Positions 34,566-42,016 of a stretch of 50,595 bases of DNA are shown piece after piece (the first letter of the stretch is position 1; every line of letters starts with the position of its first letter). The stretch is from Actinomycetes bacterium. Its GTDB lineage: Bacteria; Actinomycetota; Actinomycetes; Propionibacteriales; Propionibacteriaceae. The stretch lies in the NCBI GenBank assembly GCA_023393755.1, contig JAEXCA010000227.1:1-50595 (forward strand), written 5' to 3'. The notes beneath the pieces are model-generated. The model had not been told where the DNA came from, did not search any database, and saw only the letters and a program-made list of their open reading frames with translations. The position numbers and the translations under genes are program-made.

Positions 34566-35471
34566 TCACCAGCCACGCTCGGCCAGACGGTGGGGTGCGG
34601 GGAGGTCGGAGACGTTGATCCCGACCATCGCCTCGCCCAGCCCGCGGGAGGCCTCGGCGATCACCGCCGGATCGCTGTAGCCGGCGGTCGCCCTGACGAT
34701 CGCCGCCGCCCGCGCCGCGGGGTCGCCGGACTTGAAGATGCCGGAGCCGACGAACACCCCGTCCGCACCCAGCTGCATCATCAGCGCCGCGTCCGCGGGC
34801 GTGGCGACCCCGCCGGCGGTGAACAGCACCACCGGGAGCGCGCCGGTTTCGGCCACCTCGCGGACCAGCTCGTAGGGCGCCTGCAGTTCCTTGGCGGCGA
34901 GGTACAGCTGGTTGGGGCTGGAGCGGTAGGTCGCCGACAACACCGCGATCTCCTGGCGGATGGTGCGGATGTGCCGGGTGGCCTCGGAGACGTCCCCGGT
35001 ACCAGCCTCGCCCTTGGACCGGATCATGGCCGCGCCCTCGGCGATCCGTCGCAGGGCCTCGCCCAGGTTGGTGGCGCCGCACACGAAGGGGCCGGTGAAG
35101 GCGTGCTTGTCGATGTGATGGGCGTAGTCGGCGGGGGACAGCACCTCCGACTCATCGATGTAGTCGACCTTCAGGTGCTGCAGCACCTGGGCCTCCACGA
35201 AGTGTCCGATCCGGGCCTTGGCCATCACCGGGATCGACACCGTCTCGATGATCGCTGCGATCAGGTCGGGATCGCTCATCCGGGCCACGCCGCCCTGGGC
35301 GCGGATGTCGGCCGGAACCCGCTCCAGCGCCATCACCGCGACCGCGCCGGCGTCCTCGGCGATCCGGGCCTGTTCCGGGGTGACGACGTCCATGATGACG
35401 CCGCCCTTGAGCATGTCTGCCAGGCCGCGCTTGATCAGGGGTGAACCGGTGGTCTCAGTCATGGACTCCAT
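34566..35471 (-). CDS. pdxS: pyridoxal 5'-phosphate synthase synthase subunit
   Basis: The 301-residue TIM barrel makes PLP from ribose 5-phosphate, glyceraldehyde 3-phosphate and ammonia. It carries KRGLADMLKGGVIMDVVTPEQARIAEDAGAVAVMALERVPADIRAQGGVARMSDP, the two lysines in VMAKARIGH and AMIRSKGEAGTG, and LFTAGGVATPADAALMMQLGADGVFVGSGIFKS. It is nearly full-length relative to the family. ATG 35471 lies 7 nt after TATTCC (35479-35484), favouring a leaderless start; ATG 35462 is the alternative. Divergent from a MocR/PdxR-like regulator. Confidence 0.97.
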   Translation of the reverse strand: MESMTETTGSPLIKRGLADMLKGGVIMDVVTPEQARIAEDAGAVAVMALERVPADIRAQGGVARMSDPDLIAAIIETVSIPVMAKARIGHFVEAQVLQHLKVDYIDESEVLSPADYAHHIDKHAFTGPFVCGATNLGEALRRIAEGAAMIRSKGEAGTGDVSEATRHIRTIRQEIAVLSATYRSSPNQLYLAAKELQAPYELVREVAETGALPVVLFTAGGVATPADAALMMQLGADGVFVGSGIFKSGDPAARAAAIVRATAGYSDPAVIAEASRGLGEAMVGINVSDLPAPHRLAERGW

Positions 35472-35542
35472 GGTGGGCGGAATACTGGTTCACTACTAGA
35501 TCCACAATAGCTAGACAATCATCGGTCCAGTATGTTGGGACG
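35472..35542. promoter_or_regulatory. divergent pdxS / MocR promoter region
   Basis: On the minus strand TTGTGG-17 bp-TATTCC (the latter 35479-35484) serves pdxS. On the plus strand TATGTT (35531-35536) lies 6 nt before the MocR ATG. Between them CTAG-containing repeats (ACTAGATCCACAATAG, CTAGACAAT) are likely MocR half-sites. The patch is AT-rich for this genome. Confidence 0.55.
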
Positions 35543-36964
35543 ATGCGGACCGCACCGGAGATCGCCCTGCCGCTGGAACTCCGCGGCGAGGGCCCACTGC
35601 CCGTCCGGCTCGCGACCGAACTGCGCCGCCTGGTCGGCGAGACCGTGCTCGCCCCGGGGGAGGCGCTGCCCTCGACCCGGGCGCTGGCGGCCCACCTCGG
35701 CATCTCCCGCGGATCGGTCGTCGCCGCCTACGACCAGCTGATCGCCGAGGGCTACCTCCAGGCTGCGGCCGGGCGGTCGACGGTGGTGAACCCGCAACTG
35801 CGGCGGACTCCCCCGCCTCCGGTCCGTCCGGCCGCCGGTGAGCCGGCCGCGCCGCCGATCCGGCTCGACCTGCGTCCCGGGCGTCCGGGGACGGCGGACG
35901 TGGCCGGCCCGGCCTGGCGGGCCGCCTGGCGGCAGGCCTCACTCGGCCCGGCCGACACCGCGGTCCCACCGCTCGGGCTGCCCGCGCTGCGCGACATCTG
36001 GGCCGATCAACTGCGGCGCACCCGCGCGGTGGTGCGGGATCCCGGCCAGCTGGCGGTGACCGGTGGCGGGCGCGAGGGTCTGGCGCTGCTGCTCCTGGCC
36101 CTGCAGCGGACGCGGGCGGGGTCGCTGCGGGTGGGGGTGGAGGAACCGGGGTATCCGTCGCTGCGGAAGGTGCCGGCGTGGCTGGGGGCGTCCGTCCTGC
36201 CACTCCGGGTGGACGAGCAGGGGCTGCGGGTCGCGGAACTCCCCACCGGTGCCGCCGCCCCCGACGTGCTGGTGGTGACACCGAGCCACCAGTACCCGCT
36301 CGGCGGCTCGCTGCCGGTGGACCGGCGTCAGGCTCTGCTGGAATGGGCGCGGGAGCACCGCGTGGTGGTGGTGGAGGACGACTACGACTCCGAGCTGCGC
36401 TACACCTCCCAGCCGCTGCCCGCGCTGGCCGCGCTGGACGACCCGGTCGAGGGCCGGGCCGTGCTGCTGGGGACGCTCTCCCAGACCCTCACCCCGACGC
36501 TGGGGATCGGCTACCTGGCGCTACCCGGCTGGCTGGTGACGGCGGTGACCGACGCCCGGCGGGAGCTCGGCCTGCCGGTCGGGCTGGTGACCCAGCGCGC
36601 CATGGCCCACTACCTGGCCAGTGGCGCGCTGCGCCTGCACACCCGGCGGATGCTCCACCGCTACCGGCGCCGCCGCGCCCAGGTCGTGGCGGCGCTCTCG
36701 GCGGTCCCGGGGGTACGGGTGCATCCGATGGACGGCGGCCTGCACGCGGTGGTGGAGAGCTCCCGCCCGGAGGCCGAGGTGGTGGCGCGGCTGGCCGCGT
36801 CCGGCGTTCGGGTCGCGCCGCTCTCCCAGTACTGGTCGCAGGCCGGCAACCCGGGCATCGTCTTCGGCTTCGGCGCCGTCGGCGAGCCGGAACTCGCCCA
36901 CGCCCTCGAGTTGATCGCCCGGGCCATGCGGACCACCGGCGGGACGGACGGCACCGGGGAGTGA
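35543..36964 (+). CDS. MocR/PdxR-type GntR regulator with aminotransferase-like domain, PLP lysine replaced
   Basis: The 473-residue protein has an N-terminal GntR winged helix (residues about 20-80, ALPSTRALAAHLGISRGSVVAAYDQLIAEGYL) and a fold-type I aminotransferase-like domain (AVTGGGREGLALLLLAL, VTPSHQYPLGG, VVVEDDYDSELRY). MocR/PdxR proteins bind PLP through a lysine in a GTxSKTLxPxLRxGY segment. Here the segment is GTLSQTLTPTLGIGY with Q314 (codon CAG, 36482-36484). Divergent from pdxS-pdxT, it probably controls PLP synthesis, but it cannot form the usual Schiff base. ATG 35543 appears leaderless (TATGTT 6 nt upstream). Confidence 0.9.
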   Translation: MRTAPEIALPLELRGEGPLPVRLATELRRLVGETVLAPGEALPSTRALAAHLGISRGSVVAAYDQLIAEGYLQAAAGRSTVVNPQLRRTPPPPVRPAAGEPAAPPIRLDLRPGRPGTADVAGPAWRAAWRQASLGPADTAVPPLGLPALRDIWADQLRRTRAVVRDPGQLAVTGGGREGLALLLLALQRTRAGSLRVGVEEPGYPSLRKVPAWLGASVLPLRVDEQGLRVAELPTGAAAPDVLVVTPSHQYPLGGSLPVDRRQALLEWAREHRVVVVEDDYDSELRYTSQPLPALAALDDPVEGRAVLLGTLSQTLTPTLGIGYLALPGWLVTAVTDARRELGLPVGLVTQRAMAHYLASGALRLHTRRMLHRYRRRRAQVVAALSAVPGVRVHPMDGGLHAVVESSRPEAEVVARLAASGVRVAPLSQYWSQAGNPGIVFGFGAVGEPELAHALELIARAMRTTGGTDGTGE

Positions 36965-36995
36965 CGACGGGATTCGTCCCGGGTAGCGTGACCCA

Positions 36996-37928
36996 ATGAC
37001 GAAGGCCGAGGCGGTCGAGATCGAGGTCGGGCCGCGGGTGATCACCCTGACCAGCCCGGATCGGGTGTACTTCCCCGCGCACGGCTGGACCAAGCTCGAC
37101 CTGGCCAACTACTACCTGGCGGTCGGCGACGGCATCGTCCGGGCGCTCCGCGAGCGGCCGTGCATGCTGCACCGCTTCCCCAAGGGGCTGGACGGCGCCA
37201 AGGTGCACCAGAAGCGGCTGCCGGCCGGCGCCCCACCCTGGGTGGAGACCGTCCAGCTGTCCTTCCCGCGGTACGGCCGCACCGCCAACGAGCTCTGCGT
37301 CACCGAACTGGGCGCGGTGATCTGGGCGGTGCAGATGTCGACGGTGGAGTTCCACCCCTGGAACTCGCGGCGGGCCGACGTGGAGCGCCCGGACGAGTGG
37401 CGGATCGACCTCGATCCGATGCCCGACGCCGGGTTCGAGCGGGTGCGGCGGGTGGCCGCGGCCGCGAGGGATGTGCTGGACGAACTGGGCATCACCGGCT
37501 TCCCGAAGACCTCCGGCGGCCACGGGCTGCACGTCTACGTCCGGATCGTCCCGGAATGGTCCTTCGGCGAGGTCCGCCGGGCGGCGCTGGCCTTCGCGCG
37601 GGAGGTCGAGCGCCGGCTTCCGGACGACGTCACCACCACCTGGTGGCGGCAGGAACGCGACCCCCGGCACGTCTTCGTCGACTACAACCAGAACGCCCGC
37701 GACCACACCATCGCCAGCGCGTGGTCCGTCCGCGGCGTGCCGGACGGGACGGTCTCCACCCCGTTCGGCTGGGACGAACTGGACGCGATCGATCCGCGTG
37801 AGCTGACCCTGGCCACCGTCCCCGCCCGGTTCGCGAGGTACGGCGACCCGCACGCCGCCATCGACGACGTCGCCCACCGGCTCGACACCCTGCTGGAGTG
37901 GGCCGACCGGGACGGCCTGCCCGAGTAG
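36996..37928 (+). CDS. LigD-type polymerase (archaeo-eukaryotic primase superfamily), stand-alone
   Basis: The 310-residue protein matches the polymerase domain of the NHEJ ligase LigD. It carries LTSPDRVYFPAHGWTKLDLANYY, MLHRFPKGLDG, QKRLP, the metal-binding DEWRIDLDPMPD, FPKTSGGHGLHVYVRI and VFVDYNQNARDHTIASAWSVR. It can add nucleotides at broken ends during Ku-dependent repair. No ligase, nuclease or Ku domain is fused or seen nearby, as in actinobacteria with several split LigD-like genes. TAGCGT ends 6 nt before ATG 36996, so the message is probably leaderless. Confidence 0.93.
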   Translation: MTKAEAVEIEVGPRVITLTSPDRVYFPAHGWTKLDLANYYLAVGDGIVRALRERPCMLHRFPKGLDGAKVHQKRLPAGAPPWVETVQLSFPRYGRTANELCVTELGAVIWAVQMSTVEFHPWNSRRADVERPDEWRIDLDPMPDAGFERVRRVAAAARDVLDELGITGFPKTSGGHGLHVYVRIVPEWSFGEVRRAALAFAREVERRLPDDVTTTWWRQERDPRHVFVDYNQNARDHTIASAWSVRGVPDGTVSTPFGWDELDAIDPRELTLATVPARFARYGDPHAAIDDVAHRLDTLLEWADRDGLPE

Positions 37929-37971
37929 CCGGACCGTCCCGGCCCCTTCCGTTCGTCGGCGGCCGGGCTGC

Positions 37972-38460
37972 TCAGGTCGTCGGCTCGTCGGGTTCGGGCT
38001 CCATCATGAACTCCCAGGCCAGGCCGTGCCCCAGGACGATCAACGCGATCAGCGCCAGCGAGGCAGCCTGCAGCGCGGTCAGGCCGATCAGGCCGGCGAG
38101 GCCGGGGAACACGCCGAGCACCACCACCAGCAGGTACAGCACGGCCACCAGCCAGCGGTGGCGACGGAACGGGCCCCGCAGGCCGGTCCGGTCGAGCTGG
38201 ACGATCGCCAGCGTGCTCACCAGGCCGACCACGGAGGTCAGCCCGAAGCCGACCCGCCAGAGCAGCGGGTTGCTCGGATCGATCTGGGCGAAGGTGCTCA
38301 TCAGCCCCGGCAGCAGGAAGGAGAGATACACCCCGCCGGCCAGCTTCCGGCGCTGGGGATCCTTCTTCCACCCGGGGTGCTTCTCCACCACCGTCCACCA
38401 CAGCCCGACCAGGGTGAAGCAGGTCACCGCCATCAGCGAGTAGAACGCCGCGAGGTCCAT
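37972..38460 (-). CDS. four-to-five-span membrane protein, unknown function
   Basis: The 162-residue hydrophobic protein has an N-terminal segment (FYSLMAVTCFTLVGLWWTVV), further segments near LAGGVYLSFLLPGLMST, VGFGLTSVVGLVSTLAIVQL, WLVAVLYLLVVVLGVFPGLAGLIGL and AASLALIALIVLGHGLAWEFMM, and an acidic tail. ATG 38460 is preceded by AAGGTGGGGTG. No family is recognised. It is divergent from the lactonase gene. Confidence 0.7.
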   Translation of the reverse strand: MDLAAFYSLMAVTCFTLVGLWWTVVEKHPGWKKDPQRRKLAGGVYLSFLLPGLMSTFAQIDPSNPLLWRVGFGLTSVVGLVSTLAIVQLDRTGLRGPFRRHRWLVAVLYLLVVVLGVFPGLAGLIGLTALQAASLALIALIVLGHGLAWEFMMEPEPDEPTT

Positions 38461-38512
38461 CACCCCACCTTCGTCCAATCCCGGCCCCGGCGCAGGTAGT
38501 AGTTTGGCGGCC

Positions 38513-39547
38513 ATGAGCCGAGATTCCCTTGTCCTGGTCACCAACGCCGGCGACTCCGCGATCGCCAGCTACCGCCTGCGCGGCGACGCCCTGGAACCCC
38601 TGGCGGTCACCGGCGACCTGCCCGGCACCAGCACCTTCGCCGTCGACCAGGACAGCGACCTGGTGTACGCCGGCGTCAAGGGCGATCCGGCGGGCGTCCA
38701 GACCCTCGCGCTCGACCGGCAATCCGGCGTCCTCACCCCGCTGAGCCGGCGGGACGCCGAGGCGTCGATGGCCTACCTGGCGCTGGCGAAGGGTGGACGG
38801 CTGCTGCTGGGCGCGTCCTACGGCGGCGGGTACGGCACGGTCTGGCCGGTCGGGGAGGACGGCCGGCTGGGCGACCCGGTGGCCCGGATCGAGTTCCCCA
38901 ATCTCCATGCCGTCGTTGTCACCGGGCAGCACGCCTACTTCGTCTCCCTCGGCGCCGACCTGATCGCCCAGTACGCCCTGGCGGACGACGGGACGCTCGC
39001 CCCGCTCGACCCGCCCACCGTCGCCGCACCGGCCGGTTCCGGGCCGCGGCACCTGGTGCTGTCCCCCGACGGCCGGAACGCCTACCTGATGACCGAGTTC
39101 TCCGGCGAGGCGATCCGGTTCACCCGCGATCCGGAGACCGGCGTCCTCACCCCGGCCGAGGCGGTCGCCGCCCACGACACCGGCCGTGGCCTCGGCCACA
39201 GCGTCTTCGGCGCCGATCCGCTCGAGCACCACTTCATCTGGGGAGCCGATCTGCACCTCACCCCGGACGGCCGCCGGCTGCTCTGCTCGGAACGGACCGA
39301 GTCGACCCTGACCACGATCGACCTCGACCCGGACGGCCGCCTGCTCGGTCAGCTGTCGGTCACCGGCACCGAACGCCAGCCGCGCGGCTTCGTCCTCTCC
39401 CCCGACGGCGGGCTCGTCCTGGCCACCGGCGAGCGGTCGACCGCCGTCGCGCTCTCCCGGCTGGAGGCGGACGGCACGCTCACCCTGCTCTCCCGGACGC
39501 CGACCGGTGCCGGCGCCAACTGGATCCGGGCCATCCCGCTCGACTGA
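38513..39547 (+). CDS. lactonase family protein (6-phosphogluconolactonase, YbhE/Pgl-type beta-propeller)
   Basis: The 344-residue seven-bladed propeller lactonase has the repeated blade motifs SGVLTPLSRR, GGGYGTVWPVGEDGRLG, GSGPRHLVLSPDGRNAYLMTE, WGADLHLTPDGRRLLCSER and QPRGFVLSPDGGLVLATGE, typical of the COG2706 family. It would hydrolyse 6-phosphogluconolactone in the oxidative pentose phosphate pathway or another sugar lactone. There is no signal peptide. ATG 38513 follows TAGTTT at 7 nt without a Shine-Dalgarno, so it is probably leaderless. Monocistronic, ending before a strong hairpin shared with the cold-shock gene. Confidence 0.88.
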   Translation: MSRDSLVLVTNAGDSAIASYRLRGDALEPLAVTGDLPGTSTFAVDQDSDLVYAGVKGDPAGVQTLALDRQSGVLTPLSRRDAEASMAYLALAKGGRLLLGASYGGGYGTVWPVGEDGRLGDPVARIEFPNLHAVVVTGQHAYFVSLGADLIAQYALADDGTLAPLDPPTVAAPAGSGPRHLVLSPDGRNAYLMTEFSGEAIRFTRDPETGVLTPAEAVAAHDTGRGLGHSVFGADPLEHHFIWGADLHLTPDGRRLLCSERTESTLTTIDLDPDGRLLGQLSVTGTERQPRGFVLSPDGGLVLATGERSTAVALSRLEADGTLTLLSRTPTGAGANWIRAIPLD

Positions 39548-39600
39548 CGGGCCGGCCCCGCGAGGCTCGGACTCCGTCCGACCTCAGGGCCCGGGACATG

Positions 39601-39632
39601 CCGAAGGGCCCGGCCGAGGCCGGGCCCTTCGG
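39601..39632. terminator. bidirectional hairpin terminator
   Basis: CCGAAGGGCCCGGCC (39601-39615) and its perfect inverse (39618-39632) form a 15-bp stem with a 2-nt gap (the real loop is a few bases larger). It is placed between the convergent lactonase and cold-shock genes. No T-run is present on either side, as is common in high-GC actinobacteria. Confidence 0.75.
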
Positions 39633-39640
39633 GGCGAAAG

Positions 39641-39847
39641 TCAGCTCAGGACGGTGATGTTCGCCGCCTGCAGGCCACGCTGGCCCTGCTGGACGTCGAA
39701 GGACACCCGGTCGCCCTCGTTCAGCGAGCGGTACCCGCTGGAGTTGATCGCCGAGTAGTGGGCGAAGACGTCGGCCGAGCCATCCTCGGGAGCGATGAAG
39801 CCGAAGCCCTTGTCACTGTTGAACCACTTGACGGTGCCAGTAGCCAT
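39641..39847 (-). CDS. cold-shock protein (CspA family)
   Basis: The 68-residue single-domain OB-fold RNA chaperone has GTVKWFNSDKGFGFIAPEDG with RNP1 KGFGFI, and RNP2 VFAHYSAI. It is full length, and AAAGGAGAA sits 6 nt before ATG 39847. It melts RNA structure at low temperature or as a housekeeping factor. The long, relatively AT-rich upstream leader is typical for the family. Confidence 0.97.
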   Translation of the reverse strand: MATGTVKWFNSDKGFGFIAPEDGSADVFAHYSAINSSGYRSLNEGDRVSFDVQQGQRGLQAANITVLS

Positions 39848-40094
39848 AATGTTTCTCCTTTGGCTAGGAAGCGGAGCATCCGCGGGTTGCGGCGCTCAGT
39901 GATGCAGCTGAAAACGAACGCTTCCAAACGACTACCCACACCGGCGAACCGGCGGTTGAACCGAAAAGCAAACGAACTACTCAAACAACAACGCTCCCAG
40001 GCTAGCAGCCCAGCCCCGTCAGGACGAGTCCCCCGTCGCCGAGTGTTCGAGGAAGGCAACCGCGCGCCGTCCGCCGCACCCGGGCCGGTCGGCC
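39848..40094 (-). promoter_or_regulatory. long upstream/leader region of the cold-shock gene
   Basis: There are 247 bp without a gene. The part near 39960-40000 is AT-richer (read on the minus strand: TTGTTGTTTGAGTAGTTCG) and probably holds the promoter, leaving an untranslated leader of over 100 nt as in other csp genes. No exact cold box can be named. Confidence 0.45.
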
Positions 40095-41069
40095 TCAGCC
40101 CCCGTCGCGCAGCCGGCCGACCAGGGCGGTGGTCGCCGAGACCGGCAGGGCGGTCAGCAGCAGCCAGGCCGCCACCGGTTGCTCGAGGTAGGCGTTGAAC
40201 GCGCCCAGCACGCTGTAGGCGGCCCGGCCGTCGTAGTAGCTGACGGCGTAGGCGGCCCAGACCAGCACCGAGGCCGCGGCGGCCAGCGCCCAGAACCGCC
40301 AGCCGGCCGGGAGCGGCGACCGCCGCACCTGGTCGCGTCCGAGGAGCTGGAAGAACACCATCCACAGCAGGTAGTGCATGGTCTGCAGGAAGGCGAAGAC
40401 GGCCAGGAAGCGCATGCCGAGCAACGGGTCGGCGTCGGGTGGGGCGATGCCGGCCACGACCGCCGCGGGGTCGACCAGACTGGTGACGGCCTCCGGGGGC
40501 ACGGCGTTCAGCAGCGGATCCGCCAGCCCGAGCAGGATCGCCGCGGGAATGCCGGCCAGCCAGAGCAGGTTCGCCCCGACGAACCCGAGCCGGAGGCGGG
40601 TCGCGCGTCCCCGCGTCCAGTCCCAGAGGAAGATCAGCGGAACCAGGTTGTGGCCATGGGCGAGCAGGTGCGCGTACCAGGGCAGGTTGACCAGCGAGAG
40701 CACCGCCACCAGCGCAACGGCGAGCAGCGCCAGCAGGCGCGTTCGTCCGCGTAGCCCCAGCATCAGGGCCGAACCCACCAGCACCATGCTGCCGAGCAGT
40801 TCCAGTTGATGCCCCAGGTGAGGGACGACGGCCGCCACCGCCCGCACCAGTGCCATCGCGGCCAGGAAGGCCGCCAGCAGCCGGCCGAGCGGGGCGGGGA
40901 CGGCACCGGCCACCCGTCCGCTCAGGTACCTGACCGCGAGCAGGACGTGCAGCGGCCCGAGCAGCATGATGCCGAACACGGCGACGGCGAACGGCGCCCG
41001 GAGGACGCCGGCCGCCAGCAGGACCGCGGCCAGCAGCAGGCCGGCGGCGGTCGCCGGCAGGCTACGCAC
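40095..41069 (-). CDS. multi-pass membrane protein, unknown function
   Basis: The 324-residue protein has about 9-10 hydrophobic segments with short loops and several histidines near membrane ends (LGPLHVLLAVRYLSGR, PWYAHLLAHGHNLVPLIFLWDWTRGR, LQTMHYLLWMVFFQLLGRDQVRRSP), which might bind a metal or heme. I do not recognise the family. GTG 41069 overlaps the stop of the upstream 43-residue membrane protein by 8 nt, so the two are translationally coupled. The much longer open frame to 41201 reads through that small gene in another frame and is not real. Confidence 0.7.
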   Translation of the reverse strand: MRSLPATAAGLLLAAVLLAAGVLRAPFAVAVFGIMLLGPLHVLLAVRYLSGRVAGAVPAPLGRLLAAFLAAMALVRAVAAVVPHLGHQLELLGSMVLVGSALMLGLRGRTRLLALLAVALVAVLSLVNLPWYAHLLAHGHNLVPLIFLWDWTRGRATRLRLGFVGANLLWLAGIPAAILLGLADPLLNAVPPEAVTSLVDPAAVVAGIAPPDADPLLGMRFLAVFAFLQTMHYLLWMVFFQLLGRDQVRRSPLPAGWRFWALAAAASVLVWAAYAVSYYDGRAAYSVLGAFNAYLEQPVAAWLLLTALPVSATTALVGRLRDGG

Positions 41070-41193
41070 GCTTACGGAAGTACCGCCACAGCGCGAAGCC
41101 GAGCAGAGCGACCACCACCACGACCAGGATGATGATCGGGCCCAGGTCGGATCCGGTGTCGAACGGATCGGGAGCGACGACGTCCAGCGGCAT
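41062..41193 (-). CDS. 43-residue single-span membrane microprotein
   Basis: ATG 41193 opens MPLDVVAPDPFDTGSD, an acidic N terminus, then one hydrophobic segment (LGPIIILVVVVVALLGFALW) and a basic end (RYFRKRA). This charge pattern puts the N terminus outside. TAGGGT (41200-41205) lies 6 nt upstream with no Shine-Dalgarno, so it appears leaderless. It overlaps the next membrane gene by 8 nt and may be its small subunit. Easily missed because of its size. Confidence 0.7.
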   Translation of the reverse strand: MPLDVVAPDPFDTGSDLGPIIILVVVVVALLGFALWRYFRKRA

Positions 41194-41310
41194 GGGCACA
41201 CCCTAGTGGCTGCGGTCGCCAGTTCGTCGGCCGCCGCGTTCCCGGCAGGTGAACGCGCCCGCCGAGATTGTCGATGCCAGCCCGCCCGGCCGGGCCGGAC
41301 GCGGGAGCTC

Positions 41311-41416
41311 CGCAGAGATGGTTGTTCTCAGGCCCAGATCTGGCCTGGCAACGACAACATCGGCGGACGGAGTCGCCCGGCACTGTCGCAGCCTGCTGAG
41401 AACCACCATCTCTGCG
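41311..41416. repeat. 21-bp inverted repeat
   Basis: The arms at 41311-41331 (starting CGCAGAGATGGT) and 41396-41416 match in inverse at 20 of 21 positions, with 64 nt between. Weaker related arms (CCGCCGAGATTGTCG near 41260 and CGACAACATCGGCGG near 41352) suggest a nest of decayed elements. Confidence 0.65.
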
Positions 41417-41422
41417 GGCCAA

Positions 41423-41566
41423 GGGAAACGCTGATCAATGCGCGTGACAGCGGCATCGGTGGCTGAGGTCGGCCCGCAGGGCCGAGTCTCGAAGCCCCCG
41501 CGACCCTTCGAGACTCGCGCTACGCGCGACCTCAGGGATCGCCTTGTGCGTTGATCGGCGTTTCCC
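41423..41566. repeat. MITE-like element, copy B
   Basis: GGGAAACGCTGATCAATGC (from 41423) and its inverse GCGTTGATCGGCGTTTCCC (ending 41566) are 17 of 19 matched terminal repeats around 105 bp with no gene. The left interior (41448-41488) equals the right interior of copy A (3995-4035) in inverse with one mismatch. It lies between two membrane-protein genes. Confidence 0.75.
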
Positions 41567-41644
41567 AGGCGTCGGCGGAACCGGCGGGCCGCCTCCGAAC
41601 GCCAGCAGACGAGCGAGCCCGGCCATCAGCCGTAGGGTGCTGCC

Positions 41645-42016
41645 ATGGCGCAGTGGGCGGTCGCGTATCTGATCACCTGCCTGGTCGAGGTTCCGCTGGT
41701 GGTGGCGCTGGTGAAGGGGCTGGGCTGGCGGTCCGAACGCGCCCCCGGCGCCGTCGCGATGGCCTGGCTCCTGCAGCTCACCCATCCCGTGCTCTGGCTG
41801 GTCCATCCCGGTGACCTCTGGGGCGTGGTGGGCGCGGAGGTCGCGGTCGTCCTGGTGGAGGCGGCCGGGCTGTACTGGTGGGCGGTACGGAGGGCCGGCG
41901 TCGTGGCCACGGCCGGCAACCTGGAGCGGGCGCTGCTGGTCGCCTTCATCGCGAACGCGACGTCGCTGCTGGCCGGGCTGATCCTGCTCGGCATCCCCGT
42001 CCTACACTTCGGGTGA
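41645..42016 (+). CDS. small four-span membrane protein
   Basis: The 123-residue protein has four hydrophobic segments (VAYLITCLVEVPLVVALVKG, AVAMAWLLQLTHPVLWLV, WGVVGAEVAVVLVEAAGLYWWAV, ALLVAFIANATSLLAGLILLGIP). The TCLVEVPL and ANATS signatures resemble small actinobacterial membrane families without known function. TAGGGT ends 6 nt before ATG 41645 (leaderless). Its stop overlaps the ATG of the lipoate-ligase-like gene (TGATG). Confidence 0.75.
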   Translation: MAQWAVAYLITCLVEVPLVVALVKGLGWRSERAPGAVAMAWLLQLTHPVLWLVHPGDLWGVVGAEVAVVLVEAAGLYWWAVRRAGVVATAGNLERALLVAFIANATSLLAGLILLGIPVLHFG

